Below, in pieces: positions 18,211 through 26,979 of a stretch of 64,000 nt of DNA. The stretch spans positions 145,929 through 209,928 of the forward strand of contig JAUICN010000001.1 in the NCBI GenBank assembly GCA_030427835.1, written 5' to 3'. Below the pieces are notes generated by a model. It was given only the letters and a program-made list of their open reading frames with translations. It ran no database searches and was not told the DNA's origin. Source of the DNA: Polyangia bacterium. GTDB lineage: Bacteria > Myxococcota_A > Polyangia > Polyangiales > JAUICN01. A program made the position numbers and the translations under genes. The stretch's first letter is position 1. The number at the start of each line of letters is the position of its first letter.

Positions 18211-18888
18211 CTACATGTAGATGCGGAACCCTAGGATGGCATTGGTGATGAGGCTCACGTTGCTCTGAAACGTGTTGAACGCCACCCCAAGATCGCCACC
18301 ATCAGGCGCGACCACACCGAACTGGGCGCCGATGCCACCGGTGAAGCTCAGATTCGGAAACCCAAGGGCGGTCATGAAGAACTCACCCGCGATCATGCCG
18401 CTGAGGAACATGTTGAAGCTGGCGCCGCCGGGGCCCACGTCGTCAAGGCCGAATCCAAGGCCGCCACGTCCGTAGAGCACCATGTTCTGCCATACCCCGA
18501 TGGCGTACAGCAGGGCACCTTCCACGTTGAAGTTCCAGGAGGTTTCGGGCTCGGTTCCAAGACCAAGGCCCACACCCGCGTCAAAACCGAGGGTCTCGTT
18601 GAACCATTGGCGGATTCCCAGGGGAGCCGTGCCGTTGAAGTAACCGATACCGGTACGGCCGATCACGTCTGCAAAGGCGGTGCCTTCCACACCCTGGCTT
18701 TCGGTGGGATCGGTGAGTTGGGTGTTGATTTCCGCGTTGAGAACCGCGTCGGCGTTGGAGGTGGTGGTGTCGTTGACCACATCCAGGGTGGGCTCTGGAT
18801 CCTGGGCAGCCGCCCCATGGGCTGTGCCGATCCCTGCGAGCAGAAGAGTGGATGCGACCACGTGAGTTGCAACAATGCGAGCGTTCAT
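18211..18888 (-). CDS. Predicted outer-membrane beta-barrel-like protein
   Basis: A 225-residue exported protein. The signal peptide has a hydrophobic core and an AHG-A / AQD cleavage area around residues 25-29. The mature part is rich in Gly and aromatic residues in alternating strands (for example GVGLGLG, YGRGGLGFG, FTGGIGAQFG) and ends in Phe-Arg-Ile-Tyr-Met, as expected for a small outer-membrane barrel. A Shine-Dalgarno-like AAGGAA lies about 7 bases before the ATG at 18888. A strong terminator follows the gene, so it is probably monocistronic. The exact family is not recognised. Confidence 0.65.
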   Translation of the reverse strand: MNARIVATHVVASTLLLAGIGTAHGAAAQDPEPTLDVVNDTTTSNADAVLNAEINTQLTDPTESQGVEGTAFADVIGRTGIGYFNGTAPLGIRQWFNETLGFDAGVGLGLGTEPETSWNFNVEGALLYAIGVWQNMVLYGRGGLGFGLDDVGPGGASFNMFLSGMIAGEFFMTALGFPNLSFTGGIGAQFGVVAPDGGDLGVAFNTFQSNVSLITNAILGFRIYM

Positions 18889-19029
18889 TTGTTTTCCTTC
18901 CTAATATTGCACTTTGCCCCAGCCAGCACAGTGGCGCTTTGCGGGTACAAAATTGCATTCCCCTGATTGAATTGTGAGGTCTTTACCCCTGGCTGGCGTT
19001 CGGTCAAACAGCCGGGATATCACCCGCCC

Positions 19030-19566
19030 CTAGCGGGGTAGGGCTTGGACGGGGCGCCGACGAAGAACTTCAAATCGAAGGGCTGAATTTTCTCCCGCCC
19101 GGGACTCCACCTGCTCCCATTGGCTTGCATCAAACTGTGGGAAAAAAGTGTCTCCATCCACCTGTTCGTCCACCCATGTGAGGTGCAACTCCGTGGCCTG
19201 GGGCAGGGCCTGGGTGTAGATTGTGCCGCCACCCAGAACGAAGGGAAGGGAATCCTTTTTCCAGGCGAGTTCAAGGCCAGACTGTAGATCGGTCACCACG
19301 TCCATGCCGGGTTCAAAATCAATATGGGAGAGATCAAAACTCGGATCCCGCGTCAGCACCACGTGGTGCCGACCCGCAAGGGGCTTGCCCAGGGACTCGT
19401 AGGTCTTGCGGCCCATGATGACGGTGTGACCACGGGTGGTCCGTTTGAAGTGCTTCAAATCCTCAGGATAGTGCCAGGGCAAATCCCCATCCCTGCCAAT
19501 GCAACGATTGCGCGAGAGGGCCGCGATCATTGCAAGGGGGCGCGGTTCTTGGTCGGGGGATTCCAT
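19030..19566 (-). CDS. folA: Dihydrofolate reductase
   Basis: A 178-residue cytoplasmic enzyme that reduces dihydrofolate to tetrahydrofolate with NADPH. Typical motifs are seen in order: AMIAALSRNRCIG, DLPWHYPEDLKHFK (with the catalytic acidic residue after the Trp loop), TVIMGRKTYES, the PLAGR segment, and VLGGGTIYTQAL with the GG pair of the cofactor site. Length is normal. It lies 39 bases behind thyA on the same strand, the usual pairing because thymidylate synthase generates the dihydrofolate that this enzyme recycles. A few extra residues precede the conserved strand, so the true start could be internal. Confidence 0.95.
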   Translation of the reverse strand: MESPDQEPRPLAMIAALSRNRCIGRDGDLPWHYPEDLKHFKRTTRGHTVIMGRKTYESLGKPLAGRHHVVLTRDPSFDLSHIDFEPGMDVVTDLQSGLELAWKKDSLPFVLGGGTIYTQALPQATELHLTWVDEQVDGDTFFPQFDASQWEQVESRAGENSALRFEVLRRRPVQALPR

Positions 19567-19605
19567 TGGAGTACGGGCTGGTATGGGGTGGAGCAGGGAG
19601 GGCGC

Positions 19606-20448
19606 TTAGACAGCGACAGGTGCTCTGATGGCGGGATGGGGATGGTAGTGGGTTAGGGTGAAGTCTTCGTAGGTGAATCCAAAGAGGTCCGTGACCTGGG
19701 GATTGAGGGTCATGGTCGGGGGATCTTTCGGTGCACGGCTACATTGGAGTGTCGCTTGCTCCACGTGGTTGCTGTAGAGGTGCACGTCCCCAAAGGTATG
19801 CACGAACTCCCCCGGGTTGAGCCCTGTGACCTGGGCCACCATGAGGGTCAGCAAGGAGTAACTTGCAATGTTAAAGGGAACACCGAGGAAGACATCCGCG
19901 CTGCGTTGGTACAACTGGCAGCTCAGTTCCCCATCCTGCACATGAAACTGGAACAAGGTGTGACAGGGAGGTAAGGCCACCTGGTCCGCCTCTGCCGGGT
20001 TCCAGCCGGTGACCAGCAATCGGCGGCTGTTCGGATTGCGACGGATCTCCTCCACCAAACGGCTCAGTTGGTCCACCCCATCGTTCCGATAGTTACCAGA
20101 GGCATCGGTGGTGGCTCCAAAGTTGCGCCACTGGTGACCGTACACGGGGCCAAGGTCTCCCTCGCTTCTACCAAACCGGGCGGTCTGTTCCGGGGTGGCC
20201 CACTCGTCCCAGATGGACACCCCCGCCTCCCGGAGGGAATGCACGTGTGTCTCCCCGCGGATAAACCACAGCAGTTCGTGAATGATGGAACGGAGGTGCA
20301 CCTTTTTCGTGGTGAGTAGGGGAAAGCCCTGGCGCAGGTCGAAGCGGAGCTGCCGACCGAACAGGCCACGGGTGCCTGTACCTGTACGATCCTCCCTGGG
20401 TTTCCCGACATCGAGAAGTTCCTGCAGCAAATCGAGATAGGCACGCAC
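19606..20448 (-). CDS. thyA: Thymidylate synthase
   Basis: Converts dUMP to dTMP using methylenetetrahydrofolate. Conserved blocks: [12 protein letters not shown] (phosphate-binding Arg), [30 protein letters not shown], the catalytic [30 protein letters not shown], and the end [10 protein letters not shown]. The open frame reaches 21138, but homology begins at GTG 20448 ([12 protein letters not shown] matches the family's N-terminus) and anything upstream would run into the divergent SDR gene. The result is 280 residues, close to the E. coli enzyme of 264. It is followed by folA. Confidence 0.95.
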   Translation of the reverse strand: MRAYLDLLQELLDVGKPREDRTGTGTRGLFGRQLRFDLRQGFPLLTTKKVHLRSIIHELLWFIRGETHVHSLREAGVSIWDEWATPEQTARFGRSEGDLGPVYGHQWRNFGATTDASGNYRNDGVDQLSRLVEEIRRNPNSRRLLVTGWNPAEADQVALPPCHTLFQFHVQDGELSCQLYQRSADVFLGVPFNIASYSLLTLMVAQVTGLNPGEFVHTFGDVHLYSNHVEQATLQCSRAPKDPPTMTLNPQVTDLFGFTYEDFTLTHYHPHPAIRAPVAV

Positions 20449-20625
20449 GGGGGGTCGGTAGCAGGGACCCGTGATTGGAGCAACGGCCCTGCCACCTGGC
20501 TTGCCACCCCAACGAAGTTCGCCCAACCCAGGGGGCGGCCGCTCCACCCACGCGAGGCGGCGCTCCTCTCCCAACCTGGTGGTTTTGACTTGCCGGGTTC
20601 CGTGGGTCGCGCGAAGTTTGGGACC

Positions 20626-21420
20626 ATGCAACTCCAAGATCTCAAAATCATTGTGACCGGCGGCGCCCAGGGCATGGGAGCCTATTTTGTAAAGCAACTT
20701 GCCCAGGCGGGGGCACAGGTGGCTGTGGGTGATGTGTTGAAGGAGCCCCTGGATGCCCTTTCCCAGGATACGGCAAGCCTTGCGGGCGGTGTGTTTGTAC
20801 GCACGGTGGATGTGTCTGACCCTGGGCAGTGCGAGTCTTTTGTGGACTGGGCTGCCGATCGGATGGGTGGCCTCAACGGGCTCATCAACAACGCCGGGAT
20901 TCTGCGCGATGGATTGCTCGTCAAGAAGGATCGGGAAACGGGCAAGGTTGTCAAGCTTTCCAACGAACAGTGGCAGAAGGTGATCGACGTGAACCTTACC
21001 GGTGCCACGTTCATGGTGAGAGATGCGGTGGCAAAGATGGTGGAACTGGGCGCTTCCCGAGGAGCCCCAGGGGCGGCATCCACGGCCGGCGTAGTGGTCA
21101 ACATGTCCTCCATTGCGCGCCACGGGAACCGTGGGCAAACCAACTACGTTTCCGCAAAATCAGCGCTGGCTGCCAACACGGTGACCTGGTCCAGAGAGTT
21201 TGCGAAGTTTGGGGTACGCGTGGGAGCTGTTGCGCCTGGAATGATCGAAACCCCCATGACCGCAGGCATGAATCAGAAGGCCAGGGATGCCCTGGTGAAC
21301 CTTGTTCCTGTGGGGCGTGTGGGCGTTCCTGAGGACATCTGGCTTGCGGTAAAGTTTGTGATTGAGTGCGACTACTTCAACGGGCGTACCATCGATGTGG
21401 ATGGGGGCCTGAACCTTTGA
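20626..21420 (+). CDS. SDR-family NAD(P)-dependent oxidoreductase
   Basis: A 264-residue short-chain dehydrogenase. The Rossmann motif TGGAQGMG is near the N-terminus, then NNAG in the middle, a Ser in the [11 protein letters not shown] segment, and the catalytic YVSAK pair. The C-terminal DVDGG block is the usual end of FabG-like SDRs. ATG 20626 is used because it directly precedes the first beta strand; an earlier start at 20590 would overlap upstream sequence without homology. The substrate is unknown. Its stop overlaps the probable start of speA (TTGA), so the two are likely one transcript, although no common pathway is obvious. Confidence 0.9.
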   Translation: MQLQDLKIIVTGGAQGMGAYFVKQLAQAGAQVAVGDVLKEPLDALSQDTASLAGGVFVRTVDVSDPGQCESFVDWAADRMGGLNGLINNAGILRDGLLVKKDRETGKVVKLSNEQWQKVIDVNLTGATFMVRDAVAKMVELGASRGAPGAASTAGVVVNMSSIARHGNRGQTNYVSAKSALAANTVTWSREFAKFGVRVGAVAPGMIETPMTAGMNQKARDALVNLVPVGRVGVPEDIWLAVKFVIECDYFNGRTIDVDGGLNL

Positions 21421-23417
21421 GCAATGCCTCCGATTCCGATTGTATTTCCCAAAATACAGACACCTATCGGGTTGGGGGCTGGGGGCGCCCCTACTTTTCC
21501 ATCAACCCTGAGGGGCACCTGGAGGTGCACCCCAACCCCAATGGGGATTGTAGGGTGGATCTCTACCAACTGAGCCAGCAACTGGAGGCACGGGGGCTGT
21601 CTCTTCCGGTGCTGGTGCGGTTTCCCGATATTCTGGATCACCGCATCTCAAGGATTAACGGCGCCTTTGCCAAGGCCATCGAGGAGTACAAATATGGAGG
21701 CCGTTACCAGGGGGTGTTCCCCGTAAAGGTGAACCAGCAACGGCACCTGGTGGAAGAGGTGGTGGAATACGGACGAGCGTGGGGGCATGGGTTGGAGGCG
21801 GGATCCAAGCCGGAGTTGCTGATCGCGCTATCGTTGATGCACGACACGGATGGCCTTGTCATTTGCAACGGCTACAAGGACCTGAGCTACGTGGAAACGG
21901 CCCTCTTGGGCCAGCGTATTCAACATACCGTTATCGTCGTGTTGGAAAGGGTCGAGGAGCTGGATCTCGTGTTCGAGGCCTCCAAGCGATTGGGGATTCG
22001 CCCCGTGCTGGGTGTGCGGGCGAAGCTTTCCTCCAAGGGGATTGGCCCCTGGGAGGACTCGGCGGGGGATCGCGCGAAATTTGGGCTGAGCGCAGCCGAA
22101 ATCGTTCTGGTGGTAGATCGATTGAAGGAACAGGGCATGTTGTCGTGCCTTCAACTGGTGCATTTTCATATCGGCAGCCAGGTCTCTAACATTTCAACCT
22201 TCAAGAATGCGCTGCGGGAGGCCACGCGCTTCTATGTGGAGCTCTTCAACATGGGCGCACCGATGAAGTATATGGATGTGGGAGGGGGATTGGCGGTGGA
22301 CTACGACGGGTCCCGCACCGACTTTCATGCCTCCAAAAACTACGACACTCAGGAATACGCCTATGATGTGGTGGCCGCGATTCAGGAGGCCTGCGACCGG
22401 GCCAAGATTCCACCGGCCACAATCGTCAGTGAAAGCGGGCGGGCAACCGTGGCCCACCAATCGGTGTTGGTGTTTGACGTGTTGGGGAGCAACCAGATCG
22501 ACTACGCGCTGCCCAATGCACCAGAAGAGGATGCTCACAGCGTGATTCAGGAACTCTACGAGACCTGGTCACAGGTTACGGGAGCGAATATTCAGGAATC
22601 CTGGCACGACGCCACCCAGGCCCGAGAAGAGGCCCAAAGCCTGTTTAAGTTTGGCTACCTAAGCCTTCGTGAGCGGGCGCGTGTGGATCGCCTGTTTTGG
22701 CACTGTGCCAATCGTATTGCCGAGGCGGGTCGTACCGCCGCACTCGATCGCCCTGGCGAGCCTGGGCGTGACCCGAACTTTGTTCCAGAGGAAATGGAAG
22801 ATATCGAAAAGGTCCGTAGCGCGGTGTACTACAGCAACTTCTCCGTGTTTCGATCCGCACCGGATACCTGGGCCATCGACCAGCTCTTTCCTATCATGCC
22901 CATTCATCGGTTGAACGAAATCCCAACCAAACGGGCACGACTTGCGGACCTTACCTGCGACAGCGACGGGATCATCGACCACTTCATCGACAAGGATGAC
23001 GTCAAGGATTCCCTGGAGGTTCACGCGCTCAAACAGGGCGAGCGCTACATGATGGGGATGTTTCTGGTGGGCGCCTACCAGGAAATTCTTGGTGATCTTC
23101 ACAATCTGTTTGGAGATACCCATGCGGTCCATGTGCGGGTGGGACCACGGCGCCGTTCCAATGGAGCTTCGGAGCCCCCAGAATCCCAAACCTCCAACGG
23201 ATCGGAGTTGGGCTACCACGTGGAGCATGTGGTGAAGGGAGACCGCACCGACGAAGTGTTGAGCTACGTACAGTACGACGCTGAGGCCATGGTGGAGCGG
23301 GTGCGGCACCGCGCCGAGGATGCGTTCGAACAGGGAAACCTTACCTTGGAACATATGGGAAAGCTGATGGAGCACTTTGAGAAAAGCCTCCGCGCCTATA
23401 CCTACTTATCTGTGTAG
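21417..23417 (+). CDS. speA: Biosynthetic arginine decarboxylase
   Basis: Makes agmatine from arginine, the first step of a polyamine route. It is a PLP enzyme of the fold III (alanine racemase-like) group. Seen: GVFPVKVNQQ with the PLP lysine (after YQ), an EAGSKPEL block, HFHIGSQ, the MKYMDVGGGLAVDYDGS glycine loop, and SESGRA. Late in the protein the active-site block CDSDG occurs. The product is about 666 residues, the usual size. The likely start is TTG 21417, overlapping the SDR stop by three bases; the frame runs further upstream but within the SDR gene. A stretch of about 20 residues near 23160-23200 (Ser/Pro/Glu-rich) looks like a lineage insertion. Confidence 0.93.
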   Translation: MSNASDSDCISQNTDTYRVGGWGRPYFSINPEGHLEVHPNPNGDCRVDLYQLSQQLEARGLSLPVLVRFPDILDHRISRINGAFAKAIEEYKYGGRYQGVFPVKVNQQRHLVEEVVEYGRAWGHGLEAGSKPELLIALSLMHDTDGLVICNGYKDLSYVETALLGQRIQHTVIVVLERVEELDLVFEASKRLGIRPVLGVRAKLSSKGIGPWEDSAGDRAKFGLSAAEIVLVVDRLKEQGMLSCLQLVHFHIGSQVSNISTFKNALREATRFYVELFNMGAPMKYMDVGGGLAVDYDGSRTDFHASKNYDTQEYAYDVVAAIQEACDRAKIPPATIVSESGRATVAHQSVLVFDVLGSNQIDYALPNAPEEDAHSVIQELYETWSQVTGANIQESWHDATQAREEAQSLFKFGYLSLRERARVDRLFWHCANRIAEAGRTAALDRPGEPGRDPNFVPEEMEDIEKVRSAVYYSNFSVFRSAPDTWAIDQLFPIMPIHRLNEIPTKRARLADLTCDSDGIIDHFIDKDDVKDSLEVHALKQGERYMMGMFLVGAYQEILGDLHNLFGDTHAVHVRVGPRRRSNGASEPPESQTSNGSELGYHVEHVVKGDRTDEVLSYVQYDAEAMVERVRHRAEDAFEQGNLTLEHMGKLMEHFEKSLRAYTYLSV

Positions 23418-23460
23418 ATCCCCCTGGGCCTCTAAACCCCGCCACGGTGTTGAAACAGCT

Positions 23461-25542
23461 CTAGGGAGCGAGCAAATGGGTGTCGAGAAAGAGCACCGTG
23501 AGCTGGAGGTACAGATCCTTGAGTTCTTGGTTCCGCGTACCGGCGCCCACTTCACGGGCTTGGATCCACCATACTTCCGTATTCATACGAACCACGTGTT
23601 CCAACCGGGAGATTTCTTCCATGGGGGTACGGAGGTCCTGCCCATAGGCCATCCAAAGGGGAGCAGTGATTCTATCGGCAGAAGCCAAGGGCGAAAGCTG
23701 TTGTAGAAACCGGGTGTTCTCTGTGACCCGTTCGTCTCCAAACTCCTGCCGAGCAAAACTGCGCTGGTACCAGGGTGTTTGCTCCAGGTAGGTGGAGATC
23801 TTCAAGGGTGCGGAGACCACCAGCCCACAGCGAACCCGGTCGGGCAGCTGAGCCATGGTGGAAAGGGTGAGGAAGCCCCCGTAACCTGCCCCGTAGAGCG
23901 CAACACGGTTGGGGTCCAATCCAGGCTGCTCGGCAATCCACGCCAGCACCTGGCCCACGTCCCGCACCGCATCGGGGCGCTTGTTTTGGTCGTCCAGGGC
24001 TTCGAACTCCGCGCCAAACCCGGAAGATCCCCGAACGTTGGGCGCAAGGACCGCCACGCCTCGCCTTCGGCGTAGGAACTCGGTCAGGGGTGTGCGCACG
24101 GGGCGCGATTGGGCGGCGGGCCCCCCGTGGAGGTACACCAGCACCGGAGCCCGTGTATGGCTTGCAAGGGGTGGGTACAGCCATGCCTGGAGTTCACGTT
24201 GGTCATGGGTGGGAATGGCCACCGATCGCACGGCCGGCAGGGCCGGTGTCTGGGGGCCTCCGTATTCTGATTGTGTCCATGGTACCCAGCGCTTTTGTGT
24301 GGATCGCAGTGGTTGCAGTGTAAGGACATGGGCGTCGTGGGATCGCGCGGCATCGCTGAAGGTTGCTGCAAGGCGTGCGCCCGTGGACGAAAGTCGCAAA
24401 TGTTTCAGAACGCCGTTGCTGGGCGCTTGGGCCACGGTCCTGGACACCATGGTGCGCCGATCCAGACGCATCAGGTGACTGACACCGCCCGCGTTGATGG
24501 AGAACACCACTTCCTTTCCGTGGTCGGATACCGCTAGGGCTTCCACATCCCCGTCCAACGCGGTGGGGATTGCGGTGTGTTGAATTTCCGGCTCGTCGAG
24601 AACCAACCGATGGAGCCCCCAGTGGTCTGAGTGGGCCCGGGCCACCAGGAACACCTCCTGGGCGTTGCTTCCAAAATGGGCACCCGCGGCCTGGGCAGCC
24701 AATGGATGATCGAGGGCCTCGTGGGTACCTGAAGCACGATCGTAGAGATACAGGGCACCTTGGTGAAGGGAGCGGGACTGGGCCAGAAGCACATGGGTAC
24801 CCTCTGGCGAGAAGTCCAACGCTCTCCAATGCCCTTGCAGCTGGAGGCTAGGATCCATGTGGCTTGGCAACGTCTGGCCTTCCAGATAGGAAAGGTCCAC
24901 GACGTACAAATCAAAGTCACTGCCCCTCCGGGCGTTGCCGGTGAACGCGATATGACGACTTTTCACATGAATCGCCGGCATGGTGTAGGAGCCACGCCCA
25001 TCGGTCACCTGTAGGGGTGTACCGCCATCGATGGGCTGGAGGTACAACTGATTTTCCCCCTCCCCTTGCGGATCCTGGCGAAACAGAACCGGAAAGGGTT
25101 CGTTGGGATTGCCAATCCAGCGGGCGTCCTGCACGGGCTCGTATCCGAAGGTCAGCTGCCGACGGGCGCCAAGGGGCCGTTGCACCCAATGCAGTTGGGG
25201 AGACTGTCCCAGTTCGGTGCGCACAAGAAGTGCCGAGCCGTCAGGGCTGATATCGAGAACCTCGGCCTCCCGCGACAGGAGGAAAGGGGCCAACTCGTCC
25301 ACCAACCGCTGGGGGACTTCCGGCACACCCTTGAGTTCCAGGGGAGATCGATCCCCGGGAACTAGGTTTTTAAAGTTCTCCAGGACCTCCTGCACGGTTT
25401 CCTGCTCCTTTGCGGCCTGGATCGATTCCTGGCGGGAGGGTGTGGGTGAATACTCTTCACTCACGATGGCCGGTTGGGCGCCCCCACAACCGAGCCACAG
25501 CCCTAGAGCGGCAGGGGCAAGCCAACGCGGTAGAACGTGCAT
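23461..25542 (-). CDS. S9 (prolyl oligopeptidase)-like lipoprotein with degenerate active site
   Basis: A 693-residue protein. The N-terminal signal ends in GLWLGC, so it is probably a lipoprotein. A beta-propeller-like half (repeated Asp/Gly-rich strands to about 430) precedes an alpha/beta-hydrolase domain: VYLHGGPAAQ oxyanion segment, NVRGSSGFG, LDPNRVALYGAGYGGF, and TAPLWMAYGQDLRTP. In active S9 enzymes the elbow is G-x-S-Y-G-G; here it is GAGYGG, with Gly at the Ser position. The terminal D/E-G-H-G block is replaced by VGAGT, with no His. The Asp of QDLRTP is present. It is therefore probably not a peptidase. It is convergent with speA. Confidence 0.85.
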   Translation of the reverse strand: MHVLPRWLAPAALGLWLGCGGAQPAIVSEEYSPTPSRQESIQAAKEQETVQEVLENFKNLVPGDRSPLELKGVPEVPQRLVDELAPFLLSREAEVLDISPDGSALLVRTELGQSPQLHWVQRPLGARRQLTFGYEPVQDARWIGNPNEPFPVLFRQDPQGEGENQLYLQPIDGGTPLQVTDGRGSYTMPAIHVKSRHIAFTGNARRGSDFDLYVVDLSYLEGQTLPSHMDPSLQLQGHWRALDFSPEGTHVLLAQSRSLHQGALYLYDRASGTHEALDHPLAAQAAGAHFGSNAQEVFLVARAHSDHWGLHRLVLDEPEIQHTAIPTALDGDVEALAVSDHGKEVVFSINAGGVSHLMRLDRRTMVSRTVAQAPSNGVLKHLRLSSTGARLAATFSDAARSHDAHVLTLQPLRSTQKRWVPWTQSEYGGPQTPALPAVRSVAIPTHDQRELQAWLYPPLASHTRAPVLVYLHGGPAAQSRPVRTPLTEFLRRRRGVAVLAPNVRGSSGFGAEFEALDDQNKRPDAVRDVGQVLAWIAEQPGLDPNRVALYGAGYGGFLTLSTMAQLPDRVRCGLVVSAPLKISTYLEQTPWYQRSFARQEFGDERVTENTRFLQQLSPLASADRITAPLWMAYGQDLRTPMEEISRLEHVVRMNTEVWWIQAREVGAGTRNQELKDLYLQLTVLFLDTHLLAP

Positions 25543-25616
25543 GCCTGCAATGTAGCAGGCTACCCTGGGATGGCGCGAGCAGGGTCAGACTACAAACCCA
25601 CCGGGGGGAAGCGGCC

Positions 25617-26882
25617 TCAGGACAACAGCGGGGGATTGGAACGCCGCCGCGCGCTGAGCCGGCCCGGTCGGTTTGATCTGGATCCGTTGGAGCCAGATCG
25701 ATTGAACCCAGATCGATTGGAGCCGGCATTGGCCACGAATCCATTTGGGTCAAAACCATGGACTCCAGTCCTGTTTGCGCTCGTTTCACTGGCCTGTTTC
25801 CGGGCCAGCGGAAGAAGTTGCCCAGGCCCTCTGGCAACGACTTGGGTTTCCTTGGCAATGCCGCGGTTTTTCCCCATGGTTCGCAGGGCATACCGGCGTT
25901 CCGCGTAGTCCTGATCACCCTTCCAAAGGAGGTTGGCACGATACTCCAGTACCGGGCTCACCACCCTGGCGACCCAGGGAAGAATCTTGGAAAACTCGGG
26001 ACGATCGGAGACGGCATAGGTCACCTCCACGATTGCGGTTTCACCTGGCCCCATAGGAGTGGCATGGGTGCACACCATGGAACCTGCACCCTCCCCTTGT
26101 ACAATGGTCATGACGACCGTTCTTGGGTCTGAGCAATGGAACGTGGCGTCTACCTCGACGACCAACGGGCCCAACACACGAAACGCGGCACGTACGGCGA
26201 TGCTTTCCTCGGTTCGATCAAGAAGCGTGACCCTGGCGGGCCTTTGTGGCTGGTTTGCGGCGGAGTGCCAGGGGTCGAGCCGGTTTGCGATCACATCCTG
26301 GGGGTCGCACTTGACCACCTTTCGCAACACGCCAGGGATGAAGTGATCCGGTTGGGGCACCGCAAGGGGATGTTGGGTAAGGCGTTCATCCAGGCCCGTG
26401 ATCGTGGGGGGCAACTGCACCCAACAGAGGACACCGTCGTCACAGGTATTGTAGGGCTGCCAGGCACCGCGCCCCTTGGCGCCCAGCTCCAGGCCATGCC
26501 ACGGGCACACCAGGACGTCCCTGCTCTGCCCCGTGCCCTGTTGACTTTTCTTTCGTACGGAAGCGCAACTCAGGTCGGCTCCGAGATGGGGGCAGGCGGC
26601 AGGCGCAACACACACGTGGCCTTCCGCACGCCATGCCACCAGCTCCTGCCCATGGATTACGAACTTGCGGGGAGCCTGGATACGGGCGCTGGCGTCCAAC
26701 ACAAACCACCCACCACCGGGTTTTCTTAGGCCATGATTTAGGGCCCCGTGAACCCACGTCGGATCCGCCTGCACCCACGGGGGTTCACCGTGGGCCAGGT
26801 GAGTCGGCCGTTGCGCCAGGGGCTTGCTGATATTCCGGAAGATGGGAAAGGATCGCTCCCCGATTTGGATTTTCCACGGCAT
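25617..26882 (-). CDS. Rieske 2Fe-2S domain protein (DUF5914-like)
   Basis: A 421-residue protein. The Rieske ligands are clear: CPHLGA (CxH) and CPWHG (CxxH), separated by an insertion with a basic SVRKKSQQ stretch. The second half resembles the DUF5914 region found in Rieske proteins near carotenoid genes (family assignment from memory; the catalytic mononuclear iron ligands were not identified). The next gene on the same strand is a CrtC-like hydratase, so a joint role in carotenoid or isoprenoid modification is inferred. The C-terminal tail is low-complexity (pentapeptides such as SGFNR). The start is ATG 26882. Confidence 0.8.
   Translation of the reverse strand: MPWKIQIGERSFPIFRNISKPLAQRPTHLAHGEPPWVQADPTWVHGALNHGLRKPGGGWFVLDASARIQAPRKFVIHGQELVAWRAEGHVCVAPAACPHLGADLSCASVRKKSQQGTGQSRDVLVCPWHGLELGAKGRGAWQPYNTCDDGVLCWVQLPPTITGLDERLTQHPLAVPQPDHFIPGVLRKVVKCDPQDVIANRLDPWHSAANQPQRPARVTLLDRTEESIAVRAAFRVLGPLVVEVDATFHCSDPRTVVMTIVQGEGAGSMVCTHATPMGPGETAIVEVTYAVSDRPEFSKILPWVARVVSPVLEYRANLLWKGDQDYAERRYALRTMGKNRGIAKETQVVARGPGQLLPLARKQASETSANRTGVHGFDPNGFVANAGSNRSGFNRSGSNGSRSNRPGRLSARRRSNPPLLS
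25681..25725. repeat. Three 15-bp tandem repeats in the Rieske gene 3' end
   Basis: Three units (25681-25695, 25696-25710, 25711-25725) share the pattern GATC-x2-TTG-x2-CC-x. In the encoded protein they give a repeated G-S/F-N-R/G-S pentapeptide. The unit length is a multiple of three, so changes in copy number keep the frame. Confidence 0.75.
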
Positions 26883-26946
26883 GGTCTTGGCTCCTGGCTC
26901 CCGATTCTTGAAACCCTACCTAAATCTCTTTGCTAGGTTCTGCAAC

Positions 26947-26964
26947 AGGGCCCTTCTGGGCCCT
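26947..26964 (-). terminator. Hairpin after the CrtC-like gene
   Basis: Perfect 7-base arms (AGGGCCC and GGGCCCT) with a 4-base loop lie 16 bases beyond the stop of the minus-strand gene at 26980. There is no T-run after it, so it may be a weak or Rho-assisted terminator or only a processing hairpin. Confidence 0.35.
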
Positions 26965-26979
26965 TGGAAAGCACGGTGA

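Noticed and set aside
20449-21138. Extended N-terminus of thymidylate synthase
   Set aside because: The family's N-terminus aligns at GTG 20448 and the extension is antisense to the SDR gene.
25543-25908. Possible small gene on the plus strand opposite the Rieske tail
   Set aside because: It is the complement of the tandem-repeat tail of the Rieske gene; no independent coding signal was seen.
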